DNA from: Ceratodon purpureus
Lineage: Eukaryota; Streptophyta; Bryopsida; Pseudoditrichales; Ditrichaceae
Assembly (NCBI GenBank): GCA_014871385.1
Contig: CM026427.1
Location: 10,664,430 to 10,728,429 of the forward strand
Length of the DNA stretch: 64,000 nucleotides
Reading direction: 5' to 3'
In this document: positions 12,140 to 24,276 of the stretch, piece by piece
Layout of the letters: every line of letters begins with the position of its first letter
How positions within the stretch are numbered: position 1 is the stretch's first letter
Translations under genes and position numbers: made by a program
Notes under the pieces: generated by a model
Told to the model about the DNA's origin: nothing
The model's input: the letters and a program-made list of their open reading frames with translations, nothing else
Database searches by the model: none

Positions 12140-13303
12140 ATGGCTTCGTCAATGCAAGCGATCGGGTGCTCATCAAGCTTCGCAAATGGATCGACATTGA
12201 TCGGAGTGCGAGGATCACCTTCTCTGTGCAGGTGTGCGAGGAATTTGTCTCCACGAAGCTCCCTTTCAGCACAGGTACATTGGTTCACTTTTAGTTGTTT
12301 GCACCAATTCATCTGTGGACTTGTTCTAAGAGTAGACGATACATATGATGCGTATCATGAAGCACAAAGAGTTGTGTCACATGTAATTTGATGTATTTTT
12401 AGTCCCTACGCAACCTCACCGTCGGACTTCTGTTCAGCTTTTAAGTTAATCAAGCCCTCCACGTGGGCGATGTGATTAAGCAGGGCGAGGACGAAGCCAG
12501 CAGTGTGGACTATGAAGACGTATCAGCTCAATGGCTTTCAGCTGATTTCTTGGACTTGCGATTACGATCTTCTGGGTAAGTCTTCTCCTCCTTCGGTTGC
12601 CGACAGCTGCCATTTTGCTTGCCTTCAGATTTTTCTTTCTGAGGCGCAAACAACATACATTTCCATGTTCTTGTATATTTCCAAAGTAGGATACTCGTCT
12701 AGATAGTCGATGATCAAGCCTGCTTAAGTGCAAGCCATGGCCAAATATTCAGAATATACACAATATGTTCTTTAGAGTAACCAATTCAATAGTCTGCACT
12801 CCTTCCTTACCTCTTTACAATGGCCCCAGCTTGATGTGCAATGAGGCCATACAAGCACTTCGGAATCATTTCCAGAAAAAGGACGAGAAACAGACTGCTA
12901 CTGCAGCGAACATTACGTCAATCAAGGTAATTCAGCGATTTCTGATATGAACTTCGCAGTGTCTCTTTGAGGTTCACGATCCACATTGATGTGAAATTTT
13001 GCAACATTTCCTGAAAACGGTAGCAGTTGATTTGGTTATGGTGATTAGTGCCGCAATAGGATGAATGTGAGGGTCAATATTTTCCTTCATCGGATGTAGA
13101 CTCGTCCGTGCAATCTTTCACAGATCGTTTTGTTTTTTGCTCCTTTGTATCAGAAGAGTGCAGCACCTTCAACTAGCCAGACGTTAAAGACGCGACCTGT
13201 GTCAAATGTGATAGTCCTCGATGATGCATTTTTTTCTCAGATGTATAACTCGAACAGCTCATACACGACAAAGTGTAGCTTCTTGGACGAGTCATTCTGC
13301 TGA
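12140..13303 (+). CDS. small plastid-targeted protein, four exons, function unknown
   Basis: Exons 12140-12274, 12484-12575, 12830-12926 and 13154-13303 join without a stop in phases 0, 2 and 0 to give 157 residues. Each boundary has GT and AG (CACAG|GTACAT, GG|GTAAGT, AAG|GTAATT). The N-terminus (MASSMQAIGCSSSFANGS, followed by Thr/Leu/Arg/Ser-rich sequence) is a typical chloroplast transit peptide. Exon 2 encodes an acidic stretch (GEDEASSVDYEDVSAQWLSA). Exon 3 is helical (CNEAIQALRNHFQKKDEK). The C-terminal part reads NVIVLDDAFFSQMYNS and ends ESFC. I do not recognise a family. All exons are below common ORF cut-offs, so the gene is easily missed. Start and joins are by eye, and the last exon is the least certain. 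Confidence 0.55.
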
Positions 13304-13577
13304 TTACAACAATGAGGCACAACACGTCGTGTAGCAGGCCTAACCTGCAGACTTTCATAGTGAAAGGTGTGGGAAGGATGTGGTTACGATGTGACTTGCT
13401 TTTTGCTTCGGCACTGTACTGTACAGAAAGTACAGCGATGTCCTCCAAATGGCGAGGTTGTAACATATGTTAATAAACTTCAATTGATTGCTAAGTACAT
13501 ATGTGCTGGTTGTAAACTGCATTGCTCTTCTCCATCTTTATACATATGCTAACAGAATTGGGTGTACATAGCTGAAT

Positions 13578-13898
13578 CTAATCACAGTAGATTGTGGTCA
13601 TTATATCAAAGCGACATAATCCTTTGCAGTCAGAATGATATAGTGCAGCAGGACGGGTAGCATCTAGTAACAAATGCTCAGCAGATTCTATGTTACTAGC
13701 ACACAGGTTAGAATCTTCCAATTTGTATAATTCCGTGTTCGATTGTTGACCATCTGGAAACATCGTCGTTGGATCTCCGTGACAGAAGAGAGACAGTAAT
13801 TCAGAAAGAAGCTGAACAATGACGCTGTCGAATGGATGACCTAAACATGTCACGAATTGTTTGTTGTTTTCAAAGAAGTCTTTCGCTTCAATTATCAA
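13578..13898 (-). CDS. possible terminal exon, 106-residue ORF of unknown function
   Basis: Minus-strand ORF without recognised motifs but with protein-like composition (FVTCLGHPFDSVIVQLLSEL, then an acidic Ser/Asn/Glu-rich part). It lies between the stop of the plastid-targeted gene and the stop of the ammonium transporter. It could be a small gene, an exon of a gene on the minus strand, or chance. No matching upstream exon was found between 13900 and 14578. Confidence 0.22.
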   Translation of the reverse strand: MIIEAKDFFENNKQFVTCLGHPFDSVIVQLLSELLSLFCHGDPTTMFPDGQQSNTELYKLEDSNLCASNIESAEHLLLDATRPAALYHSDCKGLCRFDIMTTIYCD

Positions 13899-14578
13899 TC
13901 CTGAGAGAATTACAAAGACGCAAATTGATGTGAAAATCTATAACTAGTTCAGTACATCAGTGTGTTCTAATTTACACTGGCCCCTTTCACTTTTTCGAAC
14001 GACAGGTTTGTGCGAGCTGAAGTCTACATCACTAGTCCATCGATAGCACAATCATGCGAATCTATTAAAGTACTCTGCTCTATGCACCATGTTACCTGCA
14101 GCAACAAGTTTCTTCACTCGAGTAGGATGATCCTTCCACCTATTGCTCCCATGCCTGGTTTCAACATCCCGTGTTTTCAACCCAATGTTTCAAAGCAATC
14201 TATGCTGTAGGAATCGACAATGTTTCAAACCAGTCAATGCTGTAGAAGAATGTGAAGAATGTAACTATGTCGACTTCGTGTGTCAAAAATCAGTGATTCA
14301 AATCACCAGGTCCTTAAGTATGATGTCACAGGGGAAATGCGTTGACGTCGATAGTGCTTCGAAATCCCAACCTATGGTAAGCAAGGTCCAGATTGGGAAA
14401 AGTTCGTATCTGAAGGTCAAGACAAGTGATGAAAATCACAAGATTAAATCATAACTCCAGTGCAAGCACACAAAAAGTCACTTAATGTCTCGTGGGAACG
14501 ATACCAGCAACAGAACCATGGTGATCGAAAGACGGGCATGCCAAGGATAATATCGCAAGAAAAATCACTTCGTGATAA

Positions 14579-16334
14579 TCAGATGTGCAGCGTCATTTGG
14601 CGATCGGCATAAGATGTAGGATTTCGCTGTTCAATATCTCCAGCGATGGTAGTGGTAGGATGTCTGGTGATGTCGAACTTCTCTCCATCTCCCCACAATG
14701 CGTACGCTTCCTCCCCATGCTCCGCATCGTCTCCAACCAACAAGTGCTCCTCCGACATACGCAGTGGCGTAATAAGTCCAATGACGAACAGAATTAGCGT
14801 TGTTATCACCAAGTTCCACCCCGCGATGTAGAGCGCGCCAACGATCTGCTTCACAAGCTGGACTCCACCATTGCCACCGTAGAACACTCCATTCGAGTTC
14901 TTTACCGGCACGTCCAAGTAATTGCACAATGTCGGCTCCGCGAACAGCCCCACGCATATCCCGCCCAGAACTCCACCCACGCCGTGTGTGTGAATGACGC
15001 CCAATGTATCGTCCACTTTTTGCAGCACCCACCATCGCTTGTGGAGCACCATCATGGTCCACCATGGAATGCTTCCTGCGAGCACGCCCATTATCATCGC
15101 AGTCCATCCTGGCACCAAACCTGCACACAGGAATTCATAACCAATACATTAATTCAGACACATCAATGTGCTATTAGTGGTGCTCAAATATGTATTATGT
15201 CCAGTTGTAAACATTGACAATTCAGAGAAGGCAGCTACTTCAAGAGGCTAAGTACAAGAGATCAATAAACCATGGAATTGAACATGCAGCTGATACTCCG
15301 AACTTGGCTAATGTCCGCACTTGTTTACATAGTTGTCAACAATGCAGATATATTCATGTGATTGTGCACGAACCTGCGGCAGGAGTGATCACCACGAGCC
15401 CGGTCATCATGCCCTGCACCGCACCGATCACGGACGGTTTTCCGAAGAAGAACACATCCAAAGTCGTCCATGTCAACAAGCTAGTGGCAGCGCAAACATG
15501 CGTATTCAGAACAGCCAGCCCCGCAACCACGTGAGCACTAAACGCCGCACCTCCATTGAACCCGGACCAGCCCAACCACAGCAACCCCGCGCCTGTGAGC
15601 ACCAACAGCATATTATTCGGAGGAAACCTTTCCCTATCCTTAGGCAACCTCGGCCCAACCCAGTAAGCCGCAACAAACCCTGCCACGCCGGAGGAGACGT
15701 GAATCACGTACCCGCCTGCGTAGTCCAGCACGCCCCATTGCCACATGAACCCTCCGCCCCACATGCTGAACGCACCGACTGTGTACGAGAATGTAAGCCA
15801 GAGCGGGACGAAGAGCATCCACGCGCGGAAGCTCATTCTTCCGAGGACGGACCCGGCAAGCATGATGAGGGTAAGCGCGGCGAAGAAGAACTGGAACAGC
15901 ACCATGTCGGCCATGCCGAAGTGGGCGTCGAGAGCAGGGGTCTCCAGAGTGCCATTTCTGTGGTAGTGCGCGGTGGCTGGCAATGTGGCCTGCGAGAGGA
16001 GGAATTTGTAGCCCAGTGCAGATCCGGCTTTGCCCCAGATTGGAACGAGCTGCTCACCGAAGGACATCTCGTAGGCCCAGAGGACCCAGCAGAGCCATGT
16101 CGCGGCGAAGGCGTACAGTGCCATGAAGGCACTGTTCACGGCCCATTTCTTCTTGACGATGCTGCCGTAGAGGATGACAAGCCCGGGCATGGATTGGATT
16201 CCGACTAAGGTTGCGGCAGCGAGTTGCCATGCGTTGTCTCCCTTGTTGAGCCATTCAGGGTTCGCACCGAAGCCGTCGTTGATGTACGCGGAGGGGACTG
16301 AGCCGGGCAGTGTCGGCGGTAACGCGAAAGCCAT
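14579..16334 (-). CDS. AMT2: ammonium transporter, AMT2/Mep type
   Basis: Two exons on the minus strand, 15374-16334 and 14579-15120, join in phase 1 (GCAG|GTTCG donor, TGCAG acceptor) to give 500 residues, the usual AMT/Mep length. The protein has about 11 hydrophobic segments. Family signatures are the pore Asp and first His in DYAGGYVIH (residues 204-212), the second pore His in [11 protein letters not shown] (366), [18 protein letters not shown], and the [18 protein letters not shown] block. The [21 protein letters not shown]-terminus and the lack of the AMT1-type C-terminal regulatory signature place it in the AMT2 clade, which plants share with bacterial/Mep proteins. It should move ammonium or NH3 plus H+ across the plasma membrane. 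The C-terminal tail ([20 protein letters not shown]) is cytosolic and acidic. The reading frame is intact. Confidence 0.96.
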
Positions 16335-18153
16335 CTTGAACTTGGTTCAATCCGTTTTGTAGAGGAGCAACTGTACTTGCTGTACTGAAACTGTCAATGC
16401 AAGGTCATGTCTCGGTAGGACGGGAGAAACCGTGCGGGATCACATTCACAGTAACCATCTGCCAAGAAGTGAATTCATCATATCAGTCCAATTGTTTCAA
16501 GCTCTCTCAGACAGATTTTCGCTACGCATTGACATGCCTCAAGCAACGATACCCGAGTAGATTTCTGGAAATGCCAGCAACAGACCTAAAAGACGGTAGC
16601 TATCGAACTGTCCCCATTACTTCTGTAAGCTTATATGAAGACACACATTCATGAGATTAGTAATACAAGCTGAATCACCTTCAGCAAGACTTGCTCGCAG
16701 CTGTTACAGTACCTAGCTTGAACATAGTCAAGCCACAGCAGCAGAACCTGCAAGTGAAGGGCCGGGCAAGAGCTGCCTCCGAAGCTCCGAAGAGCAGACG
16801 TCGTCACGACCCAGCATATCAGTTGGATTCTCGCTCGCTCAACGCTCTGATGCGTGATCGCGGGAAGCGCTCCCAGTGCTGACAAATTTCAACGATTGAT
16901 ATGGGCGGCCTAAAATACTGGAATTCTTCAGAAGAGTGGAACAACGGAGGACCGCCAATACGTAACCTACACTCCACCAATTGAGAACTAACTTAAGAAT
17001 ATGAGATTCTATGAAATGGTGGTACGGGCAAACCCATGATCACCAACTTGCACAAGTTTCTATGTCCTGCACGTGTGCGGAATATTACTCCAGGGAGCTA
17101 TTTTTCAGCTCATTAGCTTGATATACCCACGATGACCGATGCTCTTATCTCATCCATGAGAATTCTAGCGTCGCTCACGTCCTCTGGACAGTGGACTTGC
17201 GGAGTAGATCCATGATTGCATGCAAAGGCAGTTCAAATCTCGGCAGAATCTGGAGACAAAGCTATTTGCTACTTTTTGGAATGACTGTTTATAATCCGTC
17301 TCTGATCACGAGACGCTAAAGTTGGTTCTGCCAGGACGCGTCCGTCCAGGAACGCCAACCGGTCCCCGGCACAGCGTCCCACTTCGTGGAGAAACCCGCT
17401 AATTCTGGCTCCGGTGTTGGAGGACGCCCACATTTAGCCGAGGCTCCTTGCGTTAGCTTTGGAGGTTTCCAGGTCCCCATTGAAAATGCAACACCGCAAC
17501 TTGCTAAGAATGGGCGTGGTTTGGAAGTTTGTGCAGCGTCGGGGCGTAGCGTAACCATGGAAACGAGGATCAACGGCCAACTGTTTTCCTCCCGGGCGCT
17601 GCATCACACGCCCTGGCCTTGACCTGCAAGGTTGCTTGCCATGTTTGGCTCACTGTGTGCCGCTTGTGTTCGTCGAGGCGAGCTTCAGTGAGGCTGGCAG
17701 AAGGTCGGAGCTGGTATGACAACACCATGGAATTATTCGTGTGAATCTCTTGCGTTTCTACATCCCTCCCTCTTCTTCCCGACTCCCGAGCCTTTGGGTT
17801 GGGTTGGCAGGTTTTGAAATGGACGGCGATGTTGGGAATCGAGCCTCGGGGAGTTTTGACAATTAACTTACTCTGTTCTTACTGAGTTGATACTGCGGTG
17901 ATATCGGTGTGATATTCGGGTGATATTGGTGCGATGTTCGGGTGATATTGGGGTGATAGTGTAGTGATATGATGTTGGTACTGGCATGTTACCTCGTAGC
18001 ATGGTCATGGTTGGATGCGCATTTGTTGCAATGAAACCAAGAATGATTTTGAGAACAAGGTTGTGATTGTCTTTTATCTTTGACGATTCTTCACGTCGCA
18101 TGTACAGGACTGTGGCAGCAACTTTCGTGAGATTCTAGTGAAATGTTGATCTA
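16335..18153. other. transporter promoter side, intergenic DNA and a TGATAT minisatellite
   Basis: Right of 16334 is the expected promoter and leader of the ammonium transporter. No other coding region is convincing. At 17895-17975 a short degenerate minisatellite repeats GGGTGATATTGGTGCGAT-like units about five times. Confidence 0.4.
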
Positions 18154-18157
18154 TTAA

Positions 18158-18276
18158 GGTAGAGGGCTGTTGAACCGCCCACTGTTCCAAAACCGATCAG
18201 GACTGAAATGTACAAACGAGGTACATTTCAGTCCTGATCGGTTTTGGAACAGTGGGCGGTTCAACAGCCCTCTACC
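18158..18276. mobile_element. TTAA-flanked perfect foldback element (119 bp)
   Basis: Bases 18154-18213 and 18221-18280 are perfect inverse complements over 60 of 60 positions with a seven-base loop AAACGAG. Each arm begins with TTAA at its outer edge, so the element proper is 18158-18276 between TTAA copies. The right TTAA is also the left target site of the next element. A perfect hairpin this long implies very recent insertion, conversion between arms, or an assembly artefact. Transcribed, it would be a 60-bp double-stranded RNA stem. Confidence 0.75.
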
Positions 18277-18280
18277 TTAA

Positions 18281-19472
18281 CCCCAAATGTCAAAATCAAC
18301 CCTATCAGGGTTGATTTTGGTCCGACCATGCTCGCAGTTACTAAATTTAGATCATATGAAGTTTTTACTTTTTGGCAGATTGTAGAGTTTTTCCATACCT
18401 TTCCGAAAAGTCATCTCATGCTTCAGAATTCCTCATACTTTAGGAGATATTCCAAGTTAAAGTTAGAAAACACTATTTGAAATCTGCCCAAACTGCGGTA
18501 TATGCTCATATATTCTCAAAAACTGCCCAAAATCAATTAAATTGCAGAATCTTCAAAAATTCACCAAAAATTGGGATTTTACTTTTTTTCAAGTTTTGTT
18601 TTTTGATCAAGTAAATATGGTTTTAAGGCATGATCTCACTGTTTGGATTTTCAATCCAATTATTTTTCACATACCTTTTTTAGTGTCAAAGATTGGCCTT
18701 TCTAGTTGAATTACAACCATTAAGGGGAAATATGGGGTCTGCAATGGGCCTTGTAAGACAGCCCAAAGGTAGGTGAACTGCTGCCCATGCATGCCTCTCT
18801 AAAAAATCTCATTGGTGAATATCATGCCCGCTGACAACAGAATCCGCTACTGTCCAATGGGGTGACAGCAGTGGGCACACGCTCGTTGACAGTGTCATTA
18901 CTGCTTGTATTGTCCAATGGGGTGACAGCAGTAGGCACACGCCTTGGCTACAAGCGATTGGGTGGACCCCCCAAACGCCGATTGGGTAAAGTAGGTAAAG
19001 TGCACGGGCATGGCCAAATTTTGAGGCATGAGTTCCGACCAAAGGCCCATTGCAGACCCCGTATTTCCCCTAATGATACCTCAATGTGAATAATCAAGCA
19101 TTTGTTTAGGTTTTATAGGTCGTATGAGGGTAGAAATTGCAAAGGCATGTTCCTAACTCACCTAAAAACATGAACTTGAAGAGCCCCATATCAAATTTCT
19201 ACCAAAAATGGTTTTTTTTTGCCCTCAAAAAAGTAGTTACCTTTTTCCCAACTATCAAAAATAACTTTTTTTCCATCTTTAAACATTATAATCTCACAAT
19301 TGATAAGGAATTTGAATTTAAGATTTGACATACACATGCACATACAAGTTAGTTACAAGATCTTACGGTTGCATACTCATAAATACATCAAAAATTAAAA
19401 ATTTGAACCTTGCATTTAAAGATGGCAGTTTTGAGGGTTTTTTGCAATGTTCAGGGCATTCGACTTTAGGGG
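18281..19472. mobile_element. TTAA-flanked non-autonomous element A (1.19 kb)
   Basis: Termini CCCCAAATGTC and GACTTTAGGGG form an imperfect inverted pair, with TTAA on both sides (18277-18280 and 19473-19476). A 12-bp stem-loop (AAATCAACCCT, then its inverse) follows the left end at about 18292-18318. The interior is AT-rich and non-coding and shares blocks with elements B and C (CTTCAAAAATTCACCAAAA, TTCAAGTTTTGTTTTTTG). It is interrupted by a younger TAA-flanked MITE at 18724-19070. The TTAA target and C/G-run ends suggest cut-and-paste by a piggyBac-type transposase encoded elsewhere. Confidence 0.7.
18724..19070. mobile_element. PIF/Harbinger-like MITE nested in element A (347 bp)
   Basis: The left end starts GGGGAAATATGGGGTCTGCA and the right end is its inverse, with one mismatch over about 27 bp. 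Flanks are TAA (18721-18723) and TAA (19071-19073), a 3-bp target duplication of the PIF/Harbinger type. Inside is a 60-bp tandem duplication: TGTCCAATGGGGTGACAGCA begins at 18851 and again at 18911. There is no coding capacity. Confidence 0.7.
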
Positions 19473-19632
19473 TTAATTAAAAATTAAATAAAAAGAAGTA
19501 TCAGAAATGAGGTTCTACATGGAATTGCTTTGGTGATCAAAATGTTTTAAAGTTCCAAATCTAGCTAGATTGCAGATGATGCGTTCTTATTTTTTGCTGT
19601 GTATGTTTTTATCAAATTGTTTACTTATTGAA

Positions 19633-20422
19633 CCCCTAAAGCATTTACTCAACAAAAATGGTATGATTCAGGGTCCAATCAGACTCCCCATGAGTCAACT
19701 TTTATAGGATGAAGCTATAATTTTGGCACAGTATAGACATATCTTTCTAACAAAACACTATTATGGCATATTGAAGTCTTCCCAAAACTATAGTATATGC
19801 TCAAAATCTGCCCAAAATTAATTAGATAACAGAAACTTCAAAAATTCACCAAAACTTGAGATTGTACTTTTTTCCAAGTTTTGTTTTTTGTACATGTAAA
19901 AAATTTTGAAGGCATGATTCAACCGCTCCGATTTCCGATCAAATATTTTTCCATATGTCTTTTTAACTATCATAGAGCGGCCATTATATTTGAATTTAAG
20001 CATACATACATCTGAAAAATCAAGCATTTATGATTTCATTGGGTTTTATAGGTCATATGAGGGAAAAAAAGTTTCCTAACCCACCTAGGAACAAGAATTT
20101 GAAGAGCCTTACATCAAATTTGCTTTTGAAATTGGTTTTTTGGCTCACAAAACACTTGAAGCTCATTTTGCATCAAGGGGGAAAAATAAAAAATAAAAAA
20201 TAAAAAGATTTCGACTTAAAACATTACAATCTCAGAAACGGTAAGGAATTTGAATCTAAGATTTGGTGAATATATATATATATATATATGTACAAGTAAG
20301 ATATCAGATCCTATACTTATTTCCCCCCAAAATACATCAAAACTTGAAAACTTACACCTTGTATTGAAAGGGTCTAGTTTTGAGGTTTTTTTTGGCAGTT
20401 TTGAGGCCTTTCAACTTTTGGG
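19633..20422. mobile_element. decayed TTAA-type element B
   Basis: The left end CCCCTAAAGCATTTACTCAA and the following ~120 bases match element C at 24277 in the same order (TGGTATGAT, AGGGTCC, CCCTATGAGTCAA-like blocks). The right end is degraded to CTTTTGGG and the flanks are TGAA and TTAG rather than TTAA. It is an older member of the same family. The interior has a (TA)n run near 20273-20289. Confidence 0.5.
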
Positions 20423-22050
20423 TTAGCATATTACATTGATTTATAAAATGTTTTTCAAGATTGTACAAAGAATTATAAATTTTCAAATTTATGTAATGAT
20501 TATCTGAAACCATTTGAAAAAATTTGGTTTTCAGAAAGATAAGAAACTTTTATTAGTTTAAAAGAGTCTACATAATTTTTGTATTTTATTTCAAACCTTG
20601 AAAGTAAAAAAGATGAATGGAACTATGGAAGAAGGGAGGAAGGAGGGAGGGCGGGAAGAGAAAAGGAATGAAGAAGAAGAAAAAAAATTGGCTAGGAAAA
20701 TGGAAGATAAATAATTCCCCTAAAAAATAAAAATCGTTCTTCATTTTTTATTTTTTTAAAAACAAGTGAAGGAAAAAAATAAACTAAAATTCATTATGGC
20801 CTCAAAGCTCTATTTTTTGTCTTTCAAACTTAAAAATACAATTGTCTAAGAATGGGCTTTATGAAAGTTTGAGCATATACATGTGATGTCAATTTTAGAT
20901 AAATGATTTTGAATTTTTTTGTAAATGTTTGTTGCAACACGAACTTTGAGGAAGTTTGATCTTTTTCAATTCAACATTTAAAAGAATAGGTATAGTATCC
21001 AAAGTGGAATTTTGTGTTTGGTGGGCAATGGAGGCAGCCATGCTAAATAAATTTGTTATCTTTGAGATTTTCTATAAATACTTAATGTCTTCATCTTAAA
21101 TATTTCCAAAAGAAAACTTCTTTCAACACAAAATGTTCATTCCACAAAAAATCAAAGTTTTCTCATTGTTTTGAGCACTATATCTAAAAAAATTCTTCTT
21201 TTCTTCATAAAATTTAGAAATTATGTAATTTTGGGTTTTTTCTTTTTTTCCACTGAAAGGATGTCCACATCAGTCCTAAATTTTACCATTTGGATTGGGA
21301 CTTTATAAAATAATCAAATTTCTAGGAAAGAAACATGAATGAACATTCTTGTGTATTCAACTTGATAAAACCATTGTTTTCAACATGCTACACTTGTCGT
21401 TTGTGAATTTTTTTATTTTTCAATTGGTTAACTTAGTCGTCTTAGTCATGCACCAAAACTCCTTTAACCCATAGTGCCAAAATGCAAAGAAATAAAATGT
21501 TACAATGTGTCAACCCGGTAAAAATCGTGTCAATTTTTTTTTTCAAATTTCTATTGCTATAATCATCTAACTTCTAAGGTTAGTTATGATGAATTTTTTT
21601 GAACTATCTACTACAGTAATCTAATTAAAGATCTTATGGTTAGAATTGGAAATAATGATTTTACAATCATTAATGTTTTTCTGATGGAAATGGTAGTTTT
21701 GGAGCATTTTTTGGTGAAATAGTCAAGGAACTTGAGCAGTTAAATATTTATTACATATTTATTATACTAATAGTTATAATGTAAAAAGTTCACGTTTGTT
21801 AAACATAGTGATTGAAAGATTAGTCATACATTAGATGTTTTTGTGTTTGAAAAGATTGATGTAATATGAATTTTTTTAAATGTTAATCAATGATATTGAA
21901 ATAAATTTGTGTTGAAACAAAATCTATTTTTGAATTTAAAAATGAAATTCTTAGGATGTAGTAATAAATTTAAAAGGGCTAACTTCAATATCTTACCATC
22001 GATTGCTCGTATTTGGTAGACCACTTTCTTATCAAATTAGAAATTGTTAA
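20423..22050. other. AT-rich intergenic DNA, no gene
   Basis: Long A and T runs, a purine-rich GGAAGGAGGG tract at about 20625-20690, and no coding frame of note. Confidence 0.5.
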
Positions 22051-23159
22051 TCCTTTAGTGCCCGGGTCGTTTTGGGGGATTGAGGTTTTTGAACCTGACC
22101 CCGGCATCTGAATCGTGTTGTGGTATTGGAGACAGATGTGTTTTTTTAAATCTGATCGGTGGAAGTAGTTGCCAACTGAATGATCTCCGGTGTGGTTGAG
22201 TATGTTGGGAGTGATTGTGGCAATGATGAGAGAAATAGAGGTGTATTTGAGCAGGAAATGGGAAGGCAAAAACAATGATACGGTTTATAGGTGGACATGG
22301 AATCCTAGAATGCGCATGTTGGAAAAAATGCAAAGAACAAGCACGCACAAGCTAACACAGAGAATGAGCAACTGAGAAAAACCTTACTTGAATTTTTATT
22401 TTTTTTATAATTGTTATTGAATTGTTAGTGCCGGAGATAGACACAACTGTACGGATTTCGAGAGTGGTGTAGATGTCCTAGGGAGTAAATATTTGAAATG
22501 GGAACGGCCACAATGCTACCATGCATACTAAAACCAAACTGATCTGTGCAAATTCTTGTGAATCATCTCAAAATCTTCACACTTCATCAAAATACGTTTC
22601 ACCAGTGGTACATGGGTGAGAGAGGGTACATTTCCTTCACAATGGACAACCCACCATCGATAGAAGACACCTGTCTAATCTTTCCGCACAAACTGATTAC
22701 CATTTTGCATGTTCAACGCCCAGTATATGTAATAGTACTGAGCACTTATGGTATGGCATGCCATGCCATCCCATGCCATCCCATGCCATCCCATGCCATT
22801 CAATTCCATGCCATACCATGCCATACCATCACTATGCCATACCATGACATCACCATACCATCCCCCTGAACCCTTCACCTCATTAATTAAGTAATGCCCA
22901 GTGGCAGGCAGGTTTCAGTGGATAATAACTCGGCCATCTTTTGCTCCCCATCACTCATTTCTTTTCTACGGTAGTACCGTATTTCATGGTATTTGAGGAC
23001 CTTCCTGTTGTTCAATTTAGAATTTTTTGCACCATTATGCAACTCCGGAGACAACCCCAATCCATCCCGGTTTGGCCATGCCGTTCGAGGAACACATCTT
23101 CCGCAATTTCCCTTTTGGATGCCTAAGCGACCAGAAATGGTCGCTTGGGCACTAAAGGG
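22051..23159. mobile_element. TTAA-flanked element with TTTAGTGCCC ends (1.1 kb)
   Basis: Left end TCCTTTAGTGCCC and right end GGGCACTAAAGGG are inverted over 12 of 13 positions, with TTAA at 22047-22050 and 23160-23163. The right end has a subterminal hairpin AGCGACCA-GAAA-TGGTCGCT. The ends differ from the CCCCTAAA family, so this is a second TTAA-specific family. Two ORFs of about 96 residues near the left end show no transposase motif. It contains the CCATGCCAT microsatellite. Confidence 0.7.
22743..22862. repeat. CCATGCCAT-type microsatellite
   Basis: Tandem CATGCCATCC and CATGCCATAC units with interruptions, about 120 bp, inside the TTAA element. ORFs across it are low-complexity Cys/His/Met artefacts. 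Confidence 0.8.
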
Positions 23160-23163
23160 TTAA

Positions 23164-24272
23164 ACCACTGCCACCATTGTCGCCAATGAAGCAAATTTGC
23201 TAGGGATGACCAGGTACAGTGGTCACCAGGGTCCTTTAATCCTATTCTTCTAACTGGTCATGCTAATTAACCATTATTTTATTGTAATTCACAGTGAACC
23301 TCAAGTCACTGTAAAATTTAACTTCTCACTATGGCTTACACAAAAATAATTGAAATTTGTCACATGTGGTTTAATAAAGAAAGAGAAGAGAGAAGGGGAA
23401 AGAAGATTGGTGGAAGAAGGAGGAAAGAAGGAGAAGGTCATAGGAAAAAGGTACTAAGAAGGGAGAAAAATTAAAGGATACGGAGGTCCAACATGTGGTA
23501 GAATGGAGGGAGGAGGATCTGTTTGGATAAAAAGGCTCAAGTGGCAGCTCGCCACCATTGCCAATTAACGCTATTGTACATCTAACCAATGTTGGAAGTA
23601 GTAAAAGGTTTTAGGAAAAGTAGTTGTTTGTCTCCGCAATAGAGAAGAATTTCAAAGCATGCTATTTTGCACATTTGAAACTTTTCTCATTTTAAAATTT
23701 GTATTTTCCATGCTAAAAGATTTGTATTAAAAGACGTAGTTTAGTTATACATGATTTGTTGAAAGTACATTATTTTATAATTTATTTTTTTGACAAACTA
23801 TACATAATTATTCAGTCTTTTATATTTCTATCCAATATAAGAAGACCTTCCCATGTTATAGAAGAAATCAAACAAGTTAAGTAATTCATTCTCAAATATC
23901 TTGTATCTATATCTCATGTTATAGACCGGACACATTATTAAACTTTCTTTTGTTGAACTCCATTGAGGATATTTTTTTATAATAATATTTGACAAGACCA
24001 CATTAGAAGCTATTATTTTTCAAAAACTTGGCTAATATCGACTTCTAGCCACACTTGATGTGTATGCTTACATTGCTCACTTAGCCATGCTAAGTCACTA
24101 CACACTCCACATTTGCTCAAACTAGTGCATCGAGTTTTGAATCAAAATCAATTACATGATACAAATTATACTTTCGAGTCAAACTAATAGTAAGATCTTG
24201 GATTGGCTATCATCAAGCTTAAATTATACATTGCCATACTTCAAAACTTCGAAACAAAACCTTATTTAGACT
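23164..24272. other. AT-rich intergenic DNA, no gene
   Basis: A purine-rich tract (GAAGAGAGAAGGGGAAAG and similar) at about 23375-23525, otherwise nothing supportable. Confidence 0.4.
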
Positions 24273-24276
24273 TTAA

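Noticed and set aside
15333-16208. 291-residue plus-strand ORF opposite the ammonium transporter
   Set aside because: Antisense shadow of exon 1 of the transporter, with no family feature.
22055-22348. piggyBac transposase fragment in the TTAA element
   Set aside because: Neither the two overlapping ~96-residue frames nor the plus strand show the DDD motif or other transposase features.
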